A stretch of 64,000 bases of DNA from Streptomyces acidiscabies (lineage in GTDB: Bacteria > Actinomycetota > Actinomycetes > Streptomycetales > Streptomycetaceae). The notes beneath the pieces are model-generated. The model saw only the letters and a program-made list of their open reading frames with translations. It searched no databases and was not told where the DNA came from. Shown piece after piece: positions 53,900-63,895 of the stretch (position 1 is its first letter; the number at the start of each line of letters is the position of its first letter). Both the position numbers and the translations under genes were made by a program. The DNA lies in assembly GCF_020010905.1 (NCBI RefSeq), contig NZ_JAGJBY010000001.1, forward strand, positions 62,001 to 126,000, in the 5' to 3' direction.

Positions 53900-54386
53900 C
53901 GATCTTCCAGTCGCCGTCCCGCTGCTTCTCGTACTCGTAGGAGTAGCGGGCCTTGACGACGCTCTTCACGCCCGTCTTCGGGTCGGTGAGCGTGAACTGG
54001 TAAATCCCGGTGTCGATCGCGGAGTTGTTGTCGAGCACGGTCACGATCGTCGTGAGCTTCTTGCCGACGGGCTTGTTGGCGAGGAAGTGCTCGAAGTAGT
54101 CGACGATGCCGGCGTGGTCGGTGCGGATCTTGTTCGACACGGTCGGCAGCAGGACCGCGTTGTCCGCGTAGAGGTCGGCGACCTTCTCCGCATTCCCGGT
54201 CTTCAGCGTGGCGTTCCAGGTGTTGAACAGGCCGGCTATCTGGGTCTTCGTCGCCCTCTTGGACTGGGGCTTGTGCTCGGGGCCGGCGAAGCTGACACCG
54301 GCGCCGACGGTCCCGGCGACGACGAGCGAGGCCGTACCGATCACGAGGGCTCTCTTGCTGAGGGGGCGAGGACGGCGACGGTTCAT
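53865..54386 (-). CDS. Exported SnoaL/SgcJ-like (NTF2-fold) protein
   Basis: A 173-residue protein with a signal peptide (RALVIGTASLVVAGTVGAGVSFAG) and an NTF2-like domain (IAGLFNTWNATLKTGNAEKVADLYADNAVL ... YEKQRDGDWKIVNHHSS, listed in parts). Relatives include the SgcJ/EcaC and calmodulin-kinase association-domain proteins, which oligomerise and bind small ligands. ATG 54386 is chosen over an adjacent GTG because GGAG is seven bases upstream. No catalytic residues can be assigned. Overlap with the kinase gene could be regulatory or chance. Confidence 0.75.
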   Translation of the reverse strand: MNRRRPRPLSKRALVIGTASLVVAGTVGAGVSFAGPEHKPQSKRATKTQIAGLFNTWNATLKTGNAEKVADLYADNAVLLPTVSNKIRTDHAGIVDYFEHFLANKPVGKKLTTIVTVLDNNSAIDTGIYQFTLTDPKTGVKSVVKARYSYEYEKQRDGDWKIVNHHSSKMPEG

Positions 54387-54558
54387 CACAACTCCAGTAC
54401 GTCTGGGGCTAGTTCGCTTCCTTCCGGTTCTCCTGTGGAGGAAGTGACTCCAGACTCCCGTTTCACCGGTTAGCGCCCGTGCAGCCGTCGTACAGGAGAG
54501 ATCCAGGACCTCTCCAAAACTCGTTTTCCCGCACGTCGGGGAGCTGTACGGTCACCGC

Positions 54559-55395
54559 ATGGATGTTCTGCGCTACGTGGCGTTCGGTACCGGTCCCACC
54601 GGGGGCAACCCCGCCGGAGTGGTCCTCGACGCGACCGGGATGGACGACGCGGCGATGCTGGCCGTCGCCGCCGAAGTCGGTTACTCCGAGACGGCGTTCG
54701 CGGTTCCGTCGGACGACGGGGCCCTGGACGTGCGGTACTTCAGCCCGCTCGCCGAGGTGCCGTTCTGCGGTCACGCGACGATCGCGCTGGCCGTCGCGCA
54801 CGCGGACCGGCACGGGACGGGGCCGCTGCGGCTGCGGACCAAGGCGGGGCCGGTTTCCGTCAACACCTCGGTGGACGAGGGGGGTTCGACCGTGGCGACG
54901 CTGGTGAGCGTGGAGCCGCGCACCGTCGCGCTGGCGCCGGACGACCTCTCCGAGGTGCTCTCGGCGCTGCGCTGGAAGGCCGGCGACCTCGACCCCGCGC
55001 TACCGCCGCGCGTGGCGTACGGCGGTGCCTGGCACCCCGTCATCGCGGTTGCCGAACGGGGTCGACTCGCCGATCTGGACTACGACATGGGCGCGCTCGG
55101 CGACCTCATGGAGCGCCGCTCGTGGACCACCGTCGCGCTGGTCTGGCGGGAGTCGGAGACCGTGTTCCACGCGCGGAATCCCTTTCCGCCGGGGGGAGTT
55201 GTCGAGGATCCGGCGACCGGTGCGGCGGCGGCTGCCTTCGGGGGGTATCTCCGGGAGCTCGAACTCGTCGGCACGCCCGCGACGTTGACGATCCATCAGG
55301 GGGTGGACATGGGGCGGCCCAGCAGGCTCACGGTGACGGTTCCCCGGGAGCTGGACAGCGGGATCGGGGTGACGGGGACGGCGGTCTCCGTCTGA
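54559..55395 (+). CDS. PhzF family isomerase/epimerase-like protein
   Basis: A 278-residue two-domain protein with the diaminopimelate-epimerase fold. The catalytic glutamate is in GYSETAFAV, PFCGHATIA is conserved, and DPATGAAAAAFGGYL marks the second half. In phenazine biosynthesis PhzF isomerises DHHA, but most stand-alone members act on unknown small metabolites and no phenazine genes are nearby. The reaction here is not known. Confidence 0.88.
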   Translation: MDVLRYVAFGTGPTGGNPAGVVLDATGMDDAAMLAVAAEVGYSETAFAVPSDDGALDVRYFSPLAEVPFCGHATIALAVAHADRHGTGPLRLRTKAGPVSVNTSVDEGGSTVATLVSVEPRTVALAPDDLSEVLSALRWKAGDLDPALPPRVAYGGAWHPVIAVAERGRLADLDYDMGALGDLMERRSWTTVALVWRESETVFHARNPFPPGGVVEDPATGAAAAAFGGYLRELELVGTPATLTIHQGVDMGRPSRLTVTVPRELDSGIGVTGTAVSV

Positions 55396-55492
55396 GCGCG
55401 TCGAGGGGTGGCGTGTTCGAGGGGTGGGCGCGTCCGGTCGCGTCCGGTCGCGTCCACCCCTCGCTGTCCCTCTGGAGTACCCCCGGTACCCC

Positions 55493-56167
55493 CTACTTCT
55501 GGGCCTTCAGCCCCAGCGGCTGCGCGATCTCCTCGGTCATCACGCGGCCCGCCTCGATCTCCAGGGTCTCGTCGCCCACGGCCTGGTCGGTGTCGAGGCC
55601 GTCCAGTTCGGCGAGGGGCTGGTCGAGGCGGATGTGCGCGAGGACGGAGTGCAGGGCGCGCAGGGTCGCCGAGGCCGTCGTACCCCAGTTGGAGAAGTAC
55701 GAGAACTGCCACCACCACAGCGCCTCGGTCGTACGGCCCGCGCGGTAGTGGGCCATGCCGTGGCGCAGGTCGGTGATGACGTCGGCGAGGTCGTCGGAGA
55801 TGCGGGCCGGGACCGGGGCCTTGCGGGGCTCGTACGGGTCGAAGACCTCGGAGTAGACGTCGACCGGCTCAAGCAGGCGGGCGAGGTTCTCACGGAGTTC
55901 GTCCGCGTCGGGGTCCGGGCCCGTGTCGGGCTCGTACCGCTCGTCCGGGACGATGTCCTCGTGGGCGCCCAACCTGCCGCCGGCCAGCAGGAGTTGGCTG
56001 ACCTCCAGGAGCAGGAACGGGACCGCGGAACCGGGTTCGTCGCCCTTGGCGACCTCGGTGACCGCGACCAGGAAGCTCTCCACCTGGTCGGCGATCTGGA
56101 CCGCGAAGTCGTCCGGATCCCGGCCGGTCGCGTGCAGCGTTGCGTCGGGCATCGTGACGTCAGACAT
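55493..56167 (-). CDS. DUF5063 protein in the recR operon
   Basis: A 224-residue cytosolic helical protein ([34 protein letters not shown] listed by its acidic run near 80-115). Its start overlaps recR's stop by 8 bp, so it is translated with RecR. It is a conserved actinobacterial partner of recR and ybaB with no established function. There are no membrane helices. A link to recombination or replication is suggested only by its neighbours. Confidence 0.78.
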   Translation of the reverse strand: MSDVTMPDATLHATGRDPDDFAVQIADQVESFLVAVTEVAKGDEPGSAVPFLLLEVSQLLLAGGRLGAHEDIVPDERYEPDTGPDPDADELRENLARLLEPVDVYSEVFDPYEPRKAPVPARISDDLADVITDLRHGMAHYRAGRTTEALWWWQFSYFSNWGTTASATLRALHSVLAHIRLDQPLAELDGLDTDQAVGDETLEIEAGRVMTEEIAQPLGLKAQK

Positions 56168-56759
56168 CTAGGAGTCGTCTCCCCTCGAAGGCGCGGCCGA
56201 GGGTCACCTCGTCCGCGTATTCCAGGTCGCCACCCACCGGGAGGCCGCTGGCCAGGCGGGTGACCTTCAGGCCCATGGGCTTGATCATGCGGGCGAGGTA
56301 CGTCGCTGTCGCCTCACCCTCAAGGTTGGGGTCGGTCGCGAGGATGAGCTCGGTGACCGTGCCGTCCGCGAGGCGCGCGAGGAGTTCCCTGATCCTCAGG
56401 TCGTCGGGTCCTACGCCCTCGATGGGGCTGATCGCGCCGCCCAGGACGTGGTACCTGCCGCGGAACTCCCGGGTGCGCTCGACCGCGACGACGTCCTTCG
56501 GCTCCTCGACGACGCAGATCACCGAGGGGTCGCGGCGGGGGTCGCGGCAGATGCCGCACAGCTCTTCCTGCGCGACGTTTCCGCAGGTCGCGCAGAAGCG
56601 GACCTTCGCCTTGACCTCCAGCAGGGCGTGCGCGAGGCGGCGTACGTCCGTCGGTTCCGCCTGGAGGATGTGGAAGGCGATCCGCTGCGCGCTCTTGGGA
56701 CCGACGCCGGGCAGCCGACCCAGCTCGTCGATGAGGTCCTGGACCACGCCTTCGTACAA
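56160..56759 (-). CDS. recR: Recombination mediator RecR
   Basis: A 199-residue DNA-binding clamp for RecFOR gap repair. Present are the helix-hairpin-helix at [14 protein letters not shown], the four-cysteine zinc motif in FCATCGN ... CGIC, and the Toprim segment [14 protein letters not shown] ... [13 protein letters not shown]. The start is TTG at 56759, the residue where the family begins ([10 protein letters not shown]), although the ribosome-binding site is weak. Its neighbours are ybaB upstream and DUF5063 downstream. Confidence 0.94.
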   Translation of the reverse strand: MYEGVVQDLIDELGRLPGVGPKSAQRIAFHILQAEPTDVRRLAHALLEVKAKVRFCATCGNVAQEELCGICRDPRRDPSVICVVEEPKDVVAVERTREFRGRYHVLGGAISPIEGVGPDDLRIRELLARLADGTVTELILATDPNLEGEATATYLARMIKPMGLKVTRLASGLPVGGDLEYADEVTLGRAFEGRRLLDV

Positions 56760-56918
56760 CGGACTGCCGTCCTTCCTGGGGTTCCTTCAGTGCGTACGGT
56801 AGTTGCCGGGTACCCCTCCCAGAAAGGCGACCGGCGTGAACAGACCGGCCGAGCCCGGGAAAGTAGTCCCCGGGTAGTACCTGGGTAGGGGGTGGAGACA
56901 GGGGGTGGGCGGGTCGGG

Positions 56919-57263
56919 TCAGAAGGGGAGGCCCGGGATTCCGCCGCCGCCCAGGCCCTGGGCCAGCGGGCCGAGCTTCTGCTGCTGGAGGGTCTGCGCG
57001 TTCTCGTTGGCCGCCTGGACGGCCGCGACGATCAGGTCCGCGAGGGTCTCCGTGTCCTCCGGGTCCACGGCCTTCGGGTCGATGTGCAGGGCGCGCAGCT
57101 CGCCGGAACCGGTGACCGTGGCCTTCACGAGGCCGCCGCCGGCCTGGCCGTCGACCTCCGTGTTCGCCAGTTCCTCCTGGGCGGCCTGGAGATCCTGCTG
57201 CATCTTCTGGGCCTGCTGGAGCAACTGCTGCATGTTGGGCTGGCCACCACCGGGAAACACCAT
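56919..57263 (-). CDS. YbaB/EbfC nucleoid-associated protein
   Basis: A 114-residue protein with the YbaB core [19 protein letters not shown] and [14 protein letters not shown]. The ATG has AGGAG four bases upstream, so the longer upstream reading is not used. The C-terminus ends in a short glycine-rich tail, as in other actinobacterial members. It binds DNA as a dimer and is nearly always just upstream of recR, which starts 159 bp on. Confidence 0.92.
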   Translation of the reverse strand: MVFPGGGQPNMQQLLQQAQKMQQDLQAAQEELANTEVDGQAGGGLVKATVTGSGELRALHIDPKAVDPEDTETLADLIVAAVQAANENAQTLQQQKLGPLAQGLGGGGIPGLPF

Positions 57264-57667
57264 CGGCTCCTGTGTCGTGCGACGTCTCGGGGCGGGGGGT
57301 TTCCCGCTCGGCACGAGCCTACGTGGTCTGTGCGGACGCTGCCCCGGCACTCTTTCGAGTGAGTCTCCTCCACGGCCTATACCTGATCAAGGCCCACTTC
57401 CGGGCGTAAAACCGGCGAAACCTTCCTCTTCGCCACCCATTGGGAGGTAGGAAGGGTCAGACGCACGGACAACGGGCGTTCACGGCGCACACGGGTGCCG
57501 TCCGGCGGTATACGGCGACACGGCCGCGCCGGGGGCCACCTCGCGGGCGCCGGCTTCGGCCGGTGTCCGAGGGACGGGTCCTGGGGCTCGGCCTCGTGGC
57601 AGCGGGCCCCGTACGTGCCGGGTGTGTCGGTCAGGCAGTGGGAACGGGGTTCAGGAGGGAGTGCCGG
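57264..57667. other. Divergent intergenic region between ybaB and the SLATT gene
   Basis: A 404-bp gap. I find no small RNA or CDS here. It must hold promoters for both directions. I looked for the SRP RNA core sometimes present near recR-type loci and saw none. AGGAGGGAG just before 57668 is the ribosome-binding site of the SLATT gene. Confidence 0.45.
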
Positions 57668-58423
57668 GTGGGTCAGCAGCCGGAGATGCAGCCCGAGGGT
57701 CCGCCTCAGGACGGACGGGACGAGGGCGCGGCCGGGCTGCGGCCGGGCGATCTGACCGGGCGGACGTTCCCGCACGGCGACTGGGGTGAGCCCGCCGTGC
57801 GGCTCGACGAGCTGTACCGGTGGGTGGAGCGGGGGGCGCTGGAGACGGCCGCCTGGTACCTCGCCGACCGCGGGTGGAAGCGGCGCGGCGCGCGCGCCCT
57901 GCGGGGTACGGCGGCGGGGTCCGCGGTGGTCGGTGCCGCGCTGCCGCTGCTCGACCTGACCGGCCTGCTGCCCGGCGCGTCCACCTGGGGGTACCTCGCC
58001 CTGCTGATCGCCGTCTCCTGCGTCGCCGCGGACCGGTCCTTCGGGCTGACCTCGGGGTGGATGCGGGACGTCGCCACCGCGCAGGCCGTCCAGCGGCGGC
58101 TCCAGGTGCTCCAGTTCGACTGGGCCTCGGAGAGCGTCCGCGAGGTGCTCGGCCCGGCCGAGGGGACCGCCGGCGAGGCGGCCGAACGGTGCCTGGGCGT
58201 GCTGCGCCGGTTCTCGGAGGACGTCACGGACCTGATCCGTACGGAGACGGCGGACTGGATGATCGAGTTCCGTACGGCGTCCACGTCGCTGGCGCTCCAG
58301 ACGACCGCGCCCTCCGTGCCCCGCCAGGACGTGCCCGGTCCGCACCTGGGGCGGTTCTCGCCGCCGCCGGTGAACGGGACCCGGCCGAACATGCCGAGGC
58401 AGAGGCCGCCGGAGCCGCGGTGA
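57668..58423 (+). CDS. SLATT-domain two-helix membrane protein
   Basis: A 251-residue protein. After a variable N-terminus, LDELYRWVERGALETAAWYLADRGWKRR leads into two membrane helices (about 82-100 and 105-122), then a helical cytosolic part. This is the SLATT layout, found in pore-forming effectors of nucleotide-signalling defence systems. No cyclase or SLOG gene is next to it, so it is either an orphan effector or a housekeeping member. The GTG start follows AGGAGGGAG at good spacing. Confidence 0.7.
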   Translation: MGQQPEMQPEGPPQDGRDEGAAGLRPGDLTGRTFPHGDWGEPAVRLDELYRWVERGALETAAWYLADRGWKRRGARALRGTAAGSAVVGAALPLLDLTGLLPGASTWGYLALLIAVSCVAADRSFGLTSGWMRDVATAQAVQRRLQVLQFDWASESVREVLGPAEGTAGEAAERCLGVLRRFSEDVTDLIRTETADWMIEFRTASTSLALQTTAPSVPRQDVPGPHLGRFSPPPVNGTRPNMPRQRPPEPR

Positions 58424-58465
58424 GGTGAGGGGGCGGGGGCGTGGCTCTCGGGTACTACACGGGGA

Positions 58466-59725
58466 CTACCGCGCCTGCATCCCCGTACCCGAACCCCGTC
58501 GTCGTACCTCCGTCGTCATACCCCCCGCCGGCAGGTACAGGGTCGCCTCCGCGCCGCCCTCCGGGGGGTTGCGGAAGACCAGGCGGGCGCCGAGGAGGCG
58601 GGTCTGGCCCGCGGCGATGCTGAGGCCGAGGCCCGTGCCGGGGGAGGTGCGGGCCGTGCGGAAGCGCTGCGGGCCGGAGGTGGTGAGGACGGCGAGCGTG
58701 TCGAGCGGGAAGCCGGGGCCGTGGTCGCGGACGCGCAGAAAGGGTCCGCCCGGGCCCCGGTCGGCGGTGACCGTCACGGGTGCCGCGCCGTGCCGCAGCG
58801 CGTTGGTGACGAGGTTGGTGAGGATACGTTCCACCCGGCGCGGGTCGGTCTCCACGAGCAGGTCCGAGACGATGCGCACCCCGACCCCTTCGAGCCCGGC
58901 GACCGCGCGCCGCGCCATCGCGCTGACCTGCCGGTGCTCGGTCTCGACGACCGCGACCTGCGCGTCGAGCCGCGCGATCTCCAGGACGTCCTCGACGAGC
59001 CCGTGCAGCTTGCGGACCCCGCCCGCGACGAGGTCGGCGGCCGGTCCGGGCGGCAGCAGCCCGGCGGCGGTGACCATGACGGAGACCGGCGTACGCAGCT
59101 CGTGCGCGATGTCGGCGGTGACGCGCTGCTCGGCCTCCAGGCGGGCGCCGAGCGCGTCGGCCATGGCGTTCATGGACTCGGCGAGCCGGGTGATCTCGTC
59201 CCGCCCGCGCGGGCGGACGCGGGCGTCGAGGTCGCCGTGGGCGATACGTTCCGCCGTCCGGGCGGCGGCCGTGGCCCGGCGGCCCATCCGTACGCCGAGG
59301 GCGAGGCCGAGCAGCGCCACGGCGCCGGTCGCGGCGACGCCGGCGGTGGCGAGCGTGCGGTCGAGGTCGGCGAGCGCGTCCGCCTCGTGGCCGTAGGGGC
59401 GTGACAGCGCGAGGACGGTCCGGTCGGAGACCCGGGTCGCCGCCCACAGCTCGGGGTGGCTACCACTGCGGAGGTAGGTCGCCCGTACCCCCGTGGTAAT
59501 CAGCCGGGTGAGGGGCGCGGGCAGGTCGGGCGGGTCGATGCGGGCGTCGGTCTCGCGGCCGGCGGCGTGGTCGTAGGCGGCGGCGACCAGCTGGCGGTCC
59601 AGGTCGGCGCGGGCTGTGGTGAGCTGGTCGGCGGCGGTGATGCGGTGGACCAGCACGCCGACGGCGCTCGCGACGCAGACGGCTGCCGCGGCGACGGCCA
59701 GCGCGACCTTCGTACCGATGTTCAT
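58466..59725 (-). CDS. CseC-like sensor histidine kinase
   Basis: A 419-residue kinase. Two membrane helices (near the N-terminus and about 135-158) flank an external domain. HAMP, HisKA (VTADIAHELRTPVSVMV) and HATPase (GTGLGLSIAAGQ) follow. It lies 89 bp after a CseB-like regulator. The C-terminal tail ends in short basic residues. A CseC-type cell-envelope stress role is likely by order, not shown. Confidence 0.85.
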   Translation of the reverse strand: MNIGTKVALAVAAAAVCVASAVGVLVHRITAADQLTTARADLDRQLVAAAYDHAAGRETDARIDPPDLPAPLTRLITTGVRATYLRSGSHPELWAATRVSDRTVLALSRPYGHEADALADLDRTLATAGVAATGAVALLGLALGVRMGRRATAAARTAERIAHGDLDARVRPRGRDEITRLAESMNAMADALGARLEAEQRVTADIAHELRTPVSVMVTAAGLLPPGPAADLVAGGVRKLHGLVEDVLEIARLDAQVAVVETEHRQVSAMARRAVAGLEGVGVRIVSDLLVETDPRRVERILTNLVTNALRHGAAPVTVTADRGPGGPFLRVRDHGPGFPLDTLAVLTTSGPQRFRTARTSPGTGLGLSIAAGQTRLLGARLVFRNPPEGGAEATLYLPAGGMTTEVRRRGSGTGMQAR

Positions 59726-59814
59726 GGCGTTCCTCTTGGGTCCCCTGGGCCCCTGGTTCTCAGGTCTCCCGGTCCCCTGGTCCCCTGGTCCTCAGGTCGT
59801 AGAGCCGTAGTACT

Positions 59815-60477
<663 letters not shown>

Positions 60478-60559
60478 GGCTGTACTCCTGAGGTAGGGGG
60501 GTAGGGGGCCTCTCCTTCGTGGCCCTCGGGGGCTACGGGTACTACGCGCCTGCGCGCCC

Positions 60560-61009
60560 TCACGCCTTGGGCACCCTGAGTCGTACGGGTCCTACGTCCA
60601 TGGCCCAGTCGGGGGCGGGCGGGTGGTCCGGGGTGAGGACGGCGTGGCTGTAGTACGCGGCGTACTCGCGTTTGACCAGGCCGGTGAGGACGAGGCCGGC
60701 CGGGAAGGAGGGGGGATCGCCGTGGGGGCAGCCGGAGACGCAGGCGAAGTCGACGACGAGGCCGGTCGCGACGGCGCGGGACGTGCCCCAGCCGCGCCAC
60801 TTCAGGCCGTACAGGGTGGTGGTGTCGGTGAGGTCCACGACGCCGGGGCTCTGCCGGGGGATCGAGCGCGCGTCGTCGACGTAGGCCGGACCGGTCCAGG
60901 GGATCGCGGTCGGTGCCGGGCCCTCGGCCCGCGCGCCGCCGGAGACCGTGCCGCACCCCGTGAGCCCGAGGACGAGCAGCGCCGCCAGCGCGGGTATGTC
61001 GTACCGCAT
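60560..61009 (-). CDS. Small lipoprotein, CseA-like by position
   Basis: A 149-residue exported protein. A short hydrophobic signal (ALAALLVLGLTGC) ends in a lipobox with Cys19. The mature part has two further cysteines (FACVSGC) and ends in DVGPVRLRVPKA. It is the first gene of the lipoprotein-regulator-kinase set, the order of cseABC, where CseA lipoprotein damps the response. Sequence similarity to CseA itself is not obvious. Confidence 0.65.
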   Translation of the reverse strand: MRYDIPALAALLVLGLTGCGTVSGGARAEGPAPTAIPWTGPAYVDDARSIPRQSPGVVDLTDTTTLYGLKWRGWGTSRAVATGLVVDFACVSGCPHGDPPSFPAGLVLTGLVKREYAAYYSHAVLTPDHPPAPDWAMDVGPVRLRVPKA

Positions 61010-61123
61010 ACCGCTCTCCTCTCCGCACCTCCGGTGGTCTGGACCACCTTTACAGGAAGAGCACCACTTTGACCCGATCCGGGTAAACGGACCATGTCCT
61101 TACATTAAGGATCGGGCAAAGCG

Positions 61124-61137
61124 TGGAAACGCTCCCA
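61124..61137. promoter_or_regulatory. LacI-type operator candidate (CebR-like)
   Basis: TGGAAACGCTCCCA matches the CebR box consensus TGGGAGCGCTCCCA at 12 of 14 positions. It lies between the divergent lipoprotein and ribonuclease genes. If real it would tie one or both to sugar availability. One match alone could be chance. Confidence 0.35.
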
Positions 61138-61275
61138 TATTCCGGTAACGGTCGGCCGTCATTTCCGACCACCGGCTGTGATCCGGCCGCCGGACCACTG
61201 TCATGCCCGGCTGGTTCCTTGTGCCGCACCGGGGCCGTCGGCCTCGGGTAACCGGAACGAATCGAGGAACACCAG

Positions 61276-61920
61276 GTGTCGACCTCCCCTGCCCCGGTGT
61301 CCGCGCCCGACGCGGAACGCCGCAAGAAGCCCCGGCTGCGTGGCCGCCGGGCCCTGACCGTCGCGGGTGTCCTGCTCGCCCTCGTCGGCGGCGCGGCCGG
61401 TACGGCGATCGCGCAGCCGCCGCCCGGCGCCTGCCGCCAGTGGTGCAACAACCCGCCCGGCGGCACCCCGGTCATCACCAACCAGCAGTGGGACGACGCC
61501 GAACGGGCCGCCGACTTCTGGGCGAACCACCAGGTCGATCCCCATCTCACCTGGGGCGTGGGCCGGTTGAACCACGCGGACCAGCACGGCTGGCCCGGCC
61601 AGGCGGAGGGCGGGCGCTGGTTCGACTTCTGGGACAGCACCGCGCAGGCCTGGCGGGACATCTACTACGGCGGTCGCTACAACGACCGCGGCGGCGACCT
61701 CGCCTCGTTCGAGCAGCAGGCCCGCCACGAACCGTCGTCCCGCGCCTTCTCGACGGGCAACGGGCGTACGGCTCCTTACGTCGAGTACGACATCGACGAG
61801 CACACCTCGACGCGTTCGCAGGACCGCGGACTGCGCCGCATCATCCGCAACCCGCTGACCGGGAACGTGTTCGCGACCTGGGACCACTACCAGACGTTCG
61901 CCTGGCTGGGTAAGTACTGA
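61276..61920 (+). CDS. Secreted guanyl-type ribonuclease (N1/T1 or Sa-like)
   Basis: A 214-residue exported protein. The signal (RALTVAGVLLALVGGAAGTAIA) is followed by a 110-residue middle part and a C-terminal microbial ribonuclease motif set: E170 in YVEYDID, arginines in RGLRRII and H204 in WDHYQTF, the order of RNase Sa/barnase. The GTG start has GAGGAA upstream. The next gene encodes a barstar-like inhibitor, as expected for such enzymes. The middle region is larger than usual for RNase Sa. Exact specificity is not provable here. Confidence 0.75.
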   Translation: MSTSPAPVSAPDAERRKKPRLRGRRALTVAGVLLALVGGAAGTAIAQPPPGACRQWCNNPPGGTPVITNQQWDDAERAADFWANHQVDPHLTWGVGRLNHADQHGWPGQAEGGRWFDFWDSTAQAWRDIYYGGRYNDRGGDLASFEQQARHEPSSRAFSTGNGRTAPYVEYDIDEHTSTRSQDRGLRRIIRNPLTGNVFATWDHYQTFAWLGKY

Positions 61921-61985
61921 CAGCCGCTCACCGGGGGTGCGGCTGCCTGCCGCACCCCCTTCAACTCGAAAGGCAGGTACGTCCG

Positions 61986-62360
61986 TTGACCCGCACGACC
62001 GACTGGATCCGCCCCCTGGCCGAGGCGCCGGCCGCCGCGAAGGAGGTGAGCGGTGCGCGCAGCCGTACCCGCCAGGACCTGTTCACGGAGTGGAGCGCCG
62101 CGCTCGGTTTCCCGGCCCACTTCGGCCGCAACTGGGACGCGTTCACCGACTGTCTGCGCGACGTCGTGCCGACGGTGGTCGTCGTACGGGACGCGGGCGC
62201 CCTTCTCGCCGACGCGCCGCAGCTCGAACTCGCCGTGCTGCTCGACGTGTTGGCCGAGGCGGCGGGCGACGACAGCGCCGCCCCGCGCCTCCGCCTCTTC
62301 CTGGACGACACCCCGGACCGCCTCGCATCCCTGAACACCCGGCTGACACAGGGGAGTTGA
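61986..62360 (+). CDS. Barstar-like ribonuclease inhibitor
   Basis: A 124-residue cytosolic protein. The block FGRNWDAFTDCLRDV is the barstar signature (NWDAFxDCL), and acidic residues after it match the barnase-binding helix. It follows the ribonuclease by 65 bp on the same strand. It would neutralise the enzyme before export. Confidence 0.85.
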   Translation: MTRTTDWIRPLAEAPAAAKEVSGARSRTRQDLFTEWSAALGFPAHFGRNWDAFTDCLRDVVPTVVVVRDAGALLADAPQLELAVLLDVLAEAAGDDSAAPRLRLFLDDTPDRLASLNTRLTQGS

Positions 62361-62381
62361 CGGAGTTGGACCAACTCCCCG

Positions 62382-63827
62382 CTACGACTGGGGAGATGGG
62401 AACGCCACCGGCCCGCGCAGCCCCGCGCGGTTCACGGCCCGTACGCCGAAGAACACGTTGTCCTTCGACAGGTCCACCTCGTACGAGGTCACGTCACCGG
62501 CCTCGACGACGTGTGTCCACTCGGGCGCCGTCGTCTCGCGCCAGACGACCTCGTAGCCGGCGAGGTCGGGTTCGGCGCCCCGACTCCACACCAGGCGCGT
62601 GGAGTTGGTGAGCGCCGAGGTCACGATCCGCGTCCCGCGCGGCGCGGCCGGCGCCTGGGCGAGCGTCCACAGCGCGGCGGCGTTCACGCGGGCGACGCGG
62701 GCGGTGTAGGCGAAGTCGCAGAACTCCGGCAGATCCCCGAACTGCCGCCCGTTCTCGACGCGCACGTCCTGGTGCTGGTGGGCGAAGTCCTCGGCGGGCT
62801 CGGTGAACCGGAGTGCGGGGTAGCCGTTCTCCAGGAACGGGATGTGGTCGCCGCCGCGCAGATAGCGGTCCCGGCGGTAGATCACCCGGACGCGCATGCC
62901 GGTGGCGTCGTTGTCGGCAACATCCCTGACGAAGCGGGCGAGTTGACGGGTGTCCGAGTCGTTCTCGCCGCCCACCGAGCGCCGCACGGCGGCCTGTTCG
63001 GGCGTCTCGGAGGTGGGCACGCCCTCCGCGAAGAGCCGGATCGCGAGCGCAGCGAGATGGGGGTCCCCCCTGCTCGAAGAGCTTGGGGGAGGGTCGCGGC
63101 TCCCGTCGTCGGCGGTCGAACTGCCGACGATGTCGTTGGTGAACATCGCCCGCACATCCGCCCCGGCGCCCTTCAACTGCCGTGCCAGGTAACCCGATCC
63201 GTACAGTCCCTGTTCCTCCCCCGCGACCGCCGCGAACACGATCGTGGCCGCCGGGCGGCGCCGCGCGAACACCCGCGCCAGCTCCAGCACGACAGCCACG
63301 CCGGACGCGTCGTCGTCCGCGCCCGGCGCGTCGGACACGGCGTCCATGACGTCGCTGACGCGCGAGTCGTAGTGCCCGGAGACGACGTGCACCCGCTCGG
63401 GGGTGACCGAACCCCGCAGCGTGGCAAGGACGTTGGTGATGCGCGTGGGGACGGGAATCCTGGACGCCGGTTCCTGGACGTACGACTGGAGCTCGACCGT
63501 CATCCGGCCGCCCGACTCGGCGGCGTACGAACGGAGTCGGTCCTGGATCCAGTCACGGGCGGCTCCGATTCCCCGGGCCGGGTCGTCCTGGGTGGAGAGG
63601 GTGTGCCGGGTGCCGAAGGAGACGAGGGTGCGGATCGTCGCCTCGATGCGGGCCGGGTCCAACTCCTTGAGCAGGGACCTGAGTTCACGGCTCGGGGGCT
63701 GAGCGGTCGCCGGGCGGCCGGTGGCGGTCGCTTCGGCTGCGGTCGCCTCCGCGGCCGTCGCGGCGAGGGTCGCGGCGGTGGCCGCTGTCGCGGTGAGGAC
63801 GGTGCGCCTGGTGGGGGTGGGGGGCAT
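62382..63827 (-). CDS. M28 family zinc aminopeptidase (exported), with in-frame repeat insertion
   Basis: A 481-residue enzyme. Twin-arginine-like TRRTVLTATAATAATLAATA starts the signal. Metal ligands appear in order: H in VSGHYDSR, D in GADDDASG, EE in GEEQG, D in TNDIVGS, H in GGDHIPF. A fibronectin-III-like domain follows (about 385-481). Near residue 250 an extra PPPSSSSRGDPHLAALA disrupts the usual GSRDPHTIRLF type sequence. It is encoded by a palindromic repeat. ATG 63827 is chosen for AGGAGGAG. Activity depends on the insert being surface-exposed. Confidence 0.85.
   Translation of the reverse strand: MPPTPTRRTVLTATAATAATLAATAAEATAAEATATGRPATAQPPSRELRSLLKELDPARIEATIRTLVSFGTRHTLSTQDDPARGIGAARDWIQDRLRSYAAESGGRMTVELQSYVQEPASRIPVPTRITNVLATLRGSVTPERVHVVSGHYDSRVSDVMDAVSDAPGADDDASGVAVVLELARVFARRRPAATIVFAAVAGEEQGLYGSGYLARQLKGAGADVRAMFTNDIVGSSTADDGSRDPPPSSSSRGDPHLAALAIRLFAEGVPTSETPEQAAVRRSVGGENDSDTRQLARFVRDVADNDATGMRVRVIYRRDRYLRGGDHIPFLENGYPALRFTEPAEDFAHQHQDVRVENGRQFGDLPEFCDFAYTARVARVNAAALWTLAQAPAAPRGTRIVTSALTNSTRLVWSRGAEPDLAGYEVVWRETTAPEWTHVVEAGDVTSYEVDLSKDNVFFGVRAVNRAGLRGPVAFPSPQS
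63061..63093. repeat. Streptomyces-type palindromic repeat inside the M28 gene
   Basis: A GC-rich imperfect palindrome with arms TCCCCCC-TGCTC and GAGCT-TGGGGGA around GAA. This kind of element is scattered widely in intergenic Streptomyces DNA. Here it lies within a reading frame and keeps it open, adding about 16 codons. Confidence 0.7.
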
Positions 63828-63895
63828 GGCTCCTCCTGGGGCGGTGTCCTGCCGATGCTCCTGGACACCGTCGGCAGGCGGCAAGAGGGCCTGAT

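Noticed and set aside
57264..57667. SRP RNA or other structured RNA near recR/ybaB
   Set aside because: The conserved SRP core and stable long-range pairing were not seen.
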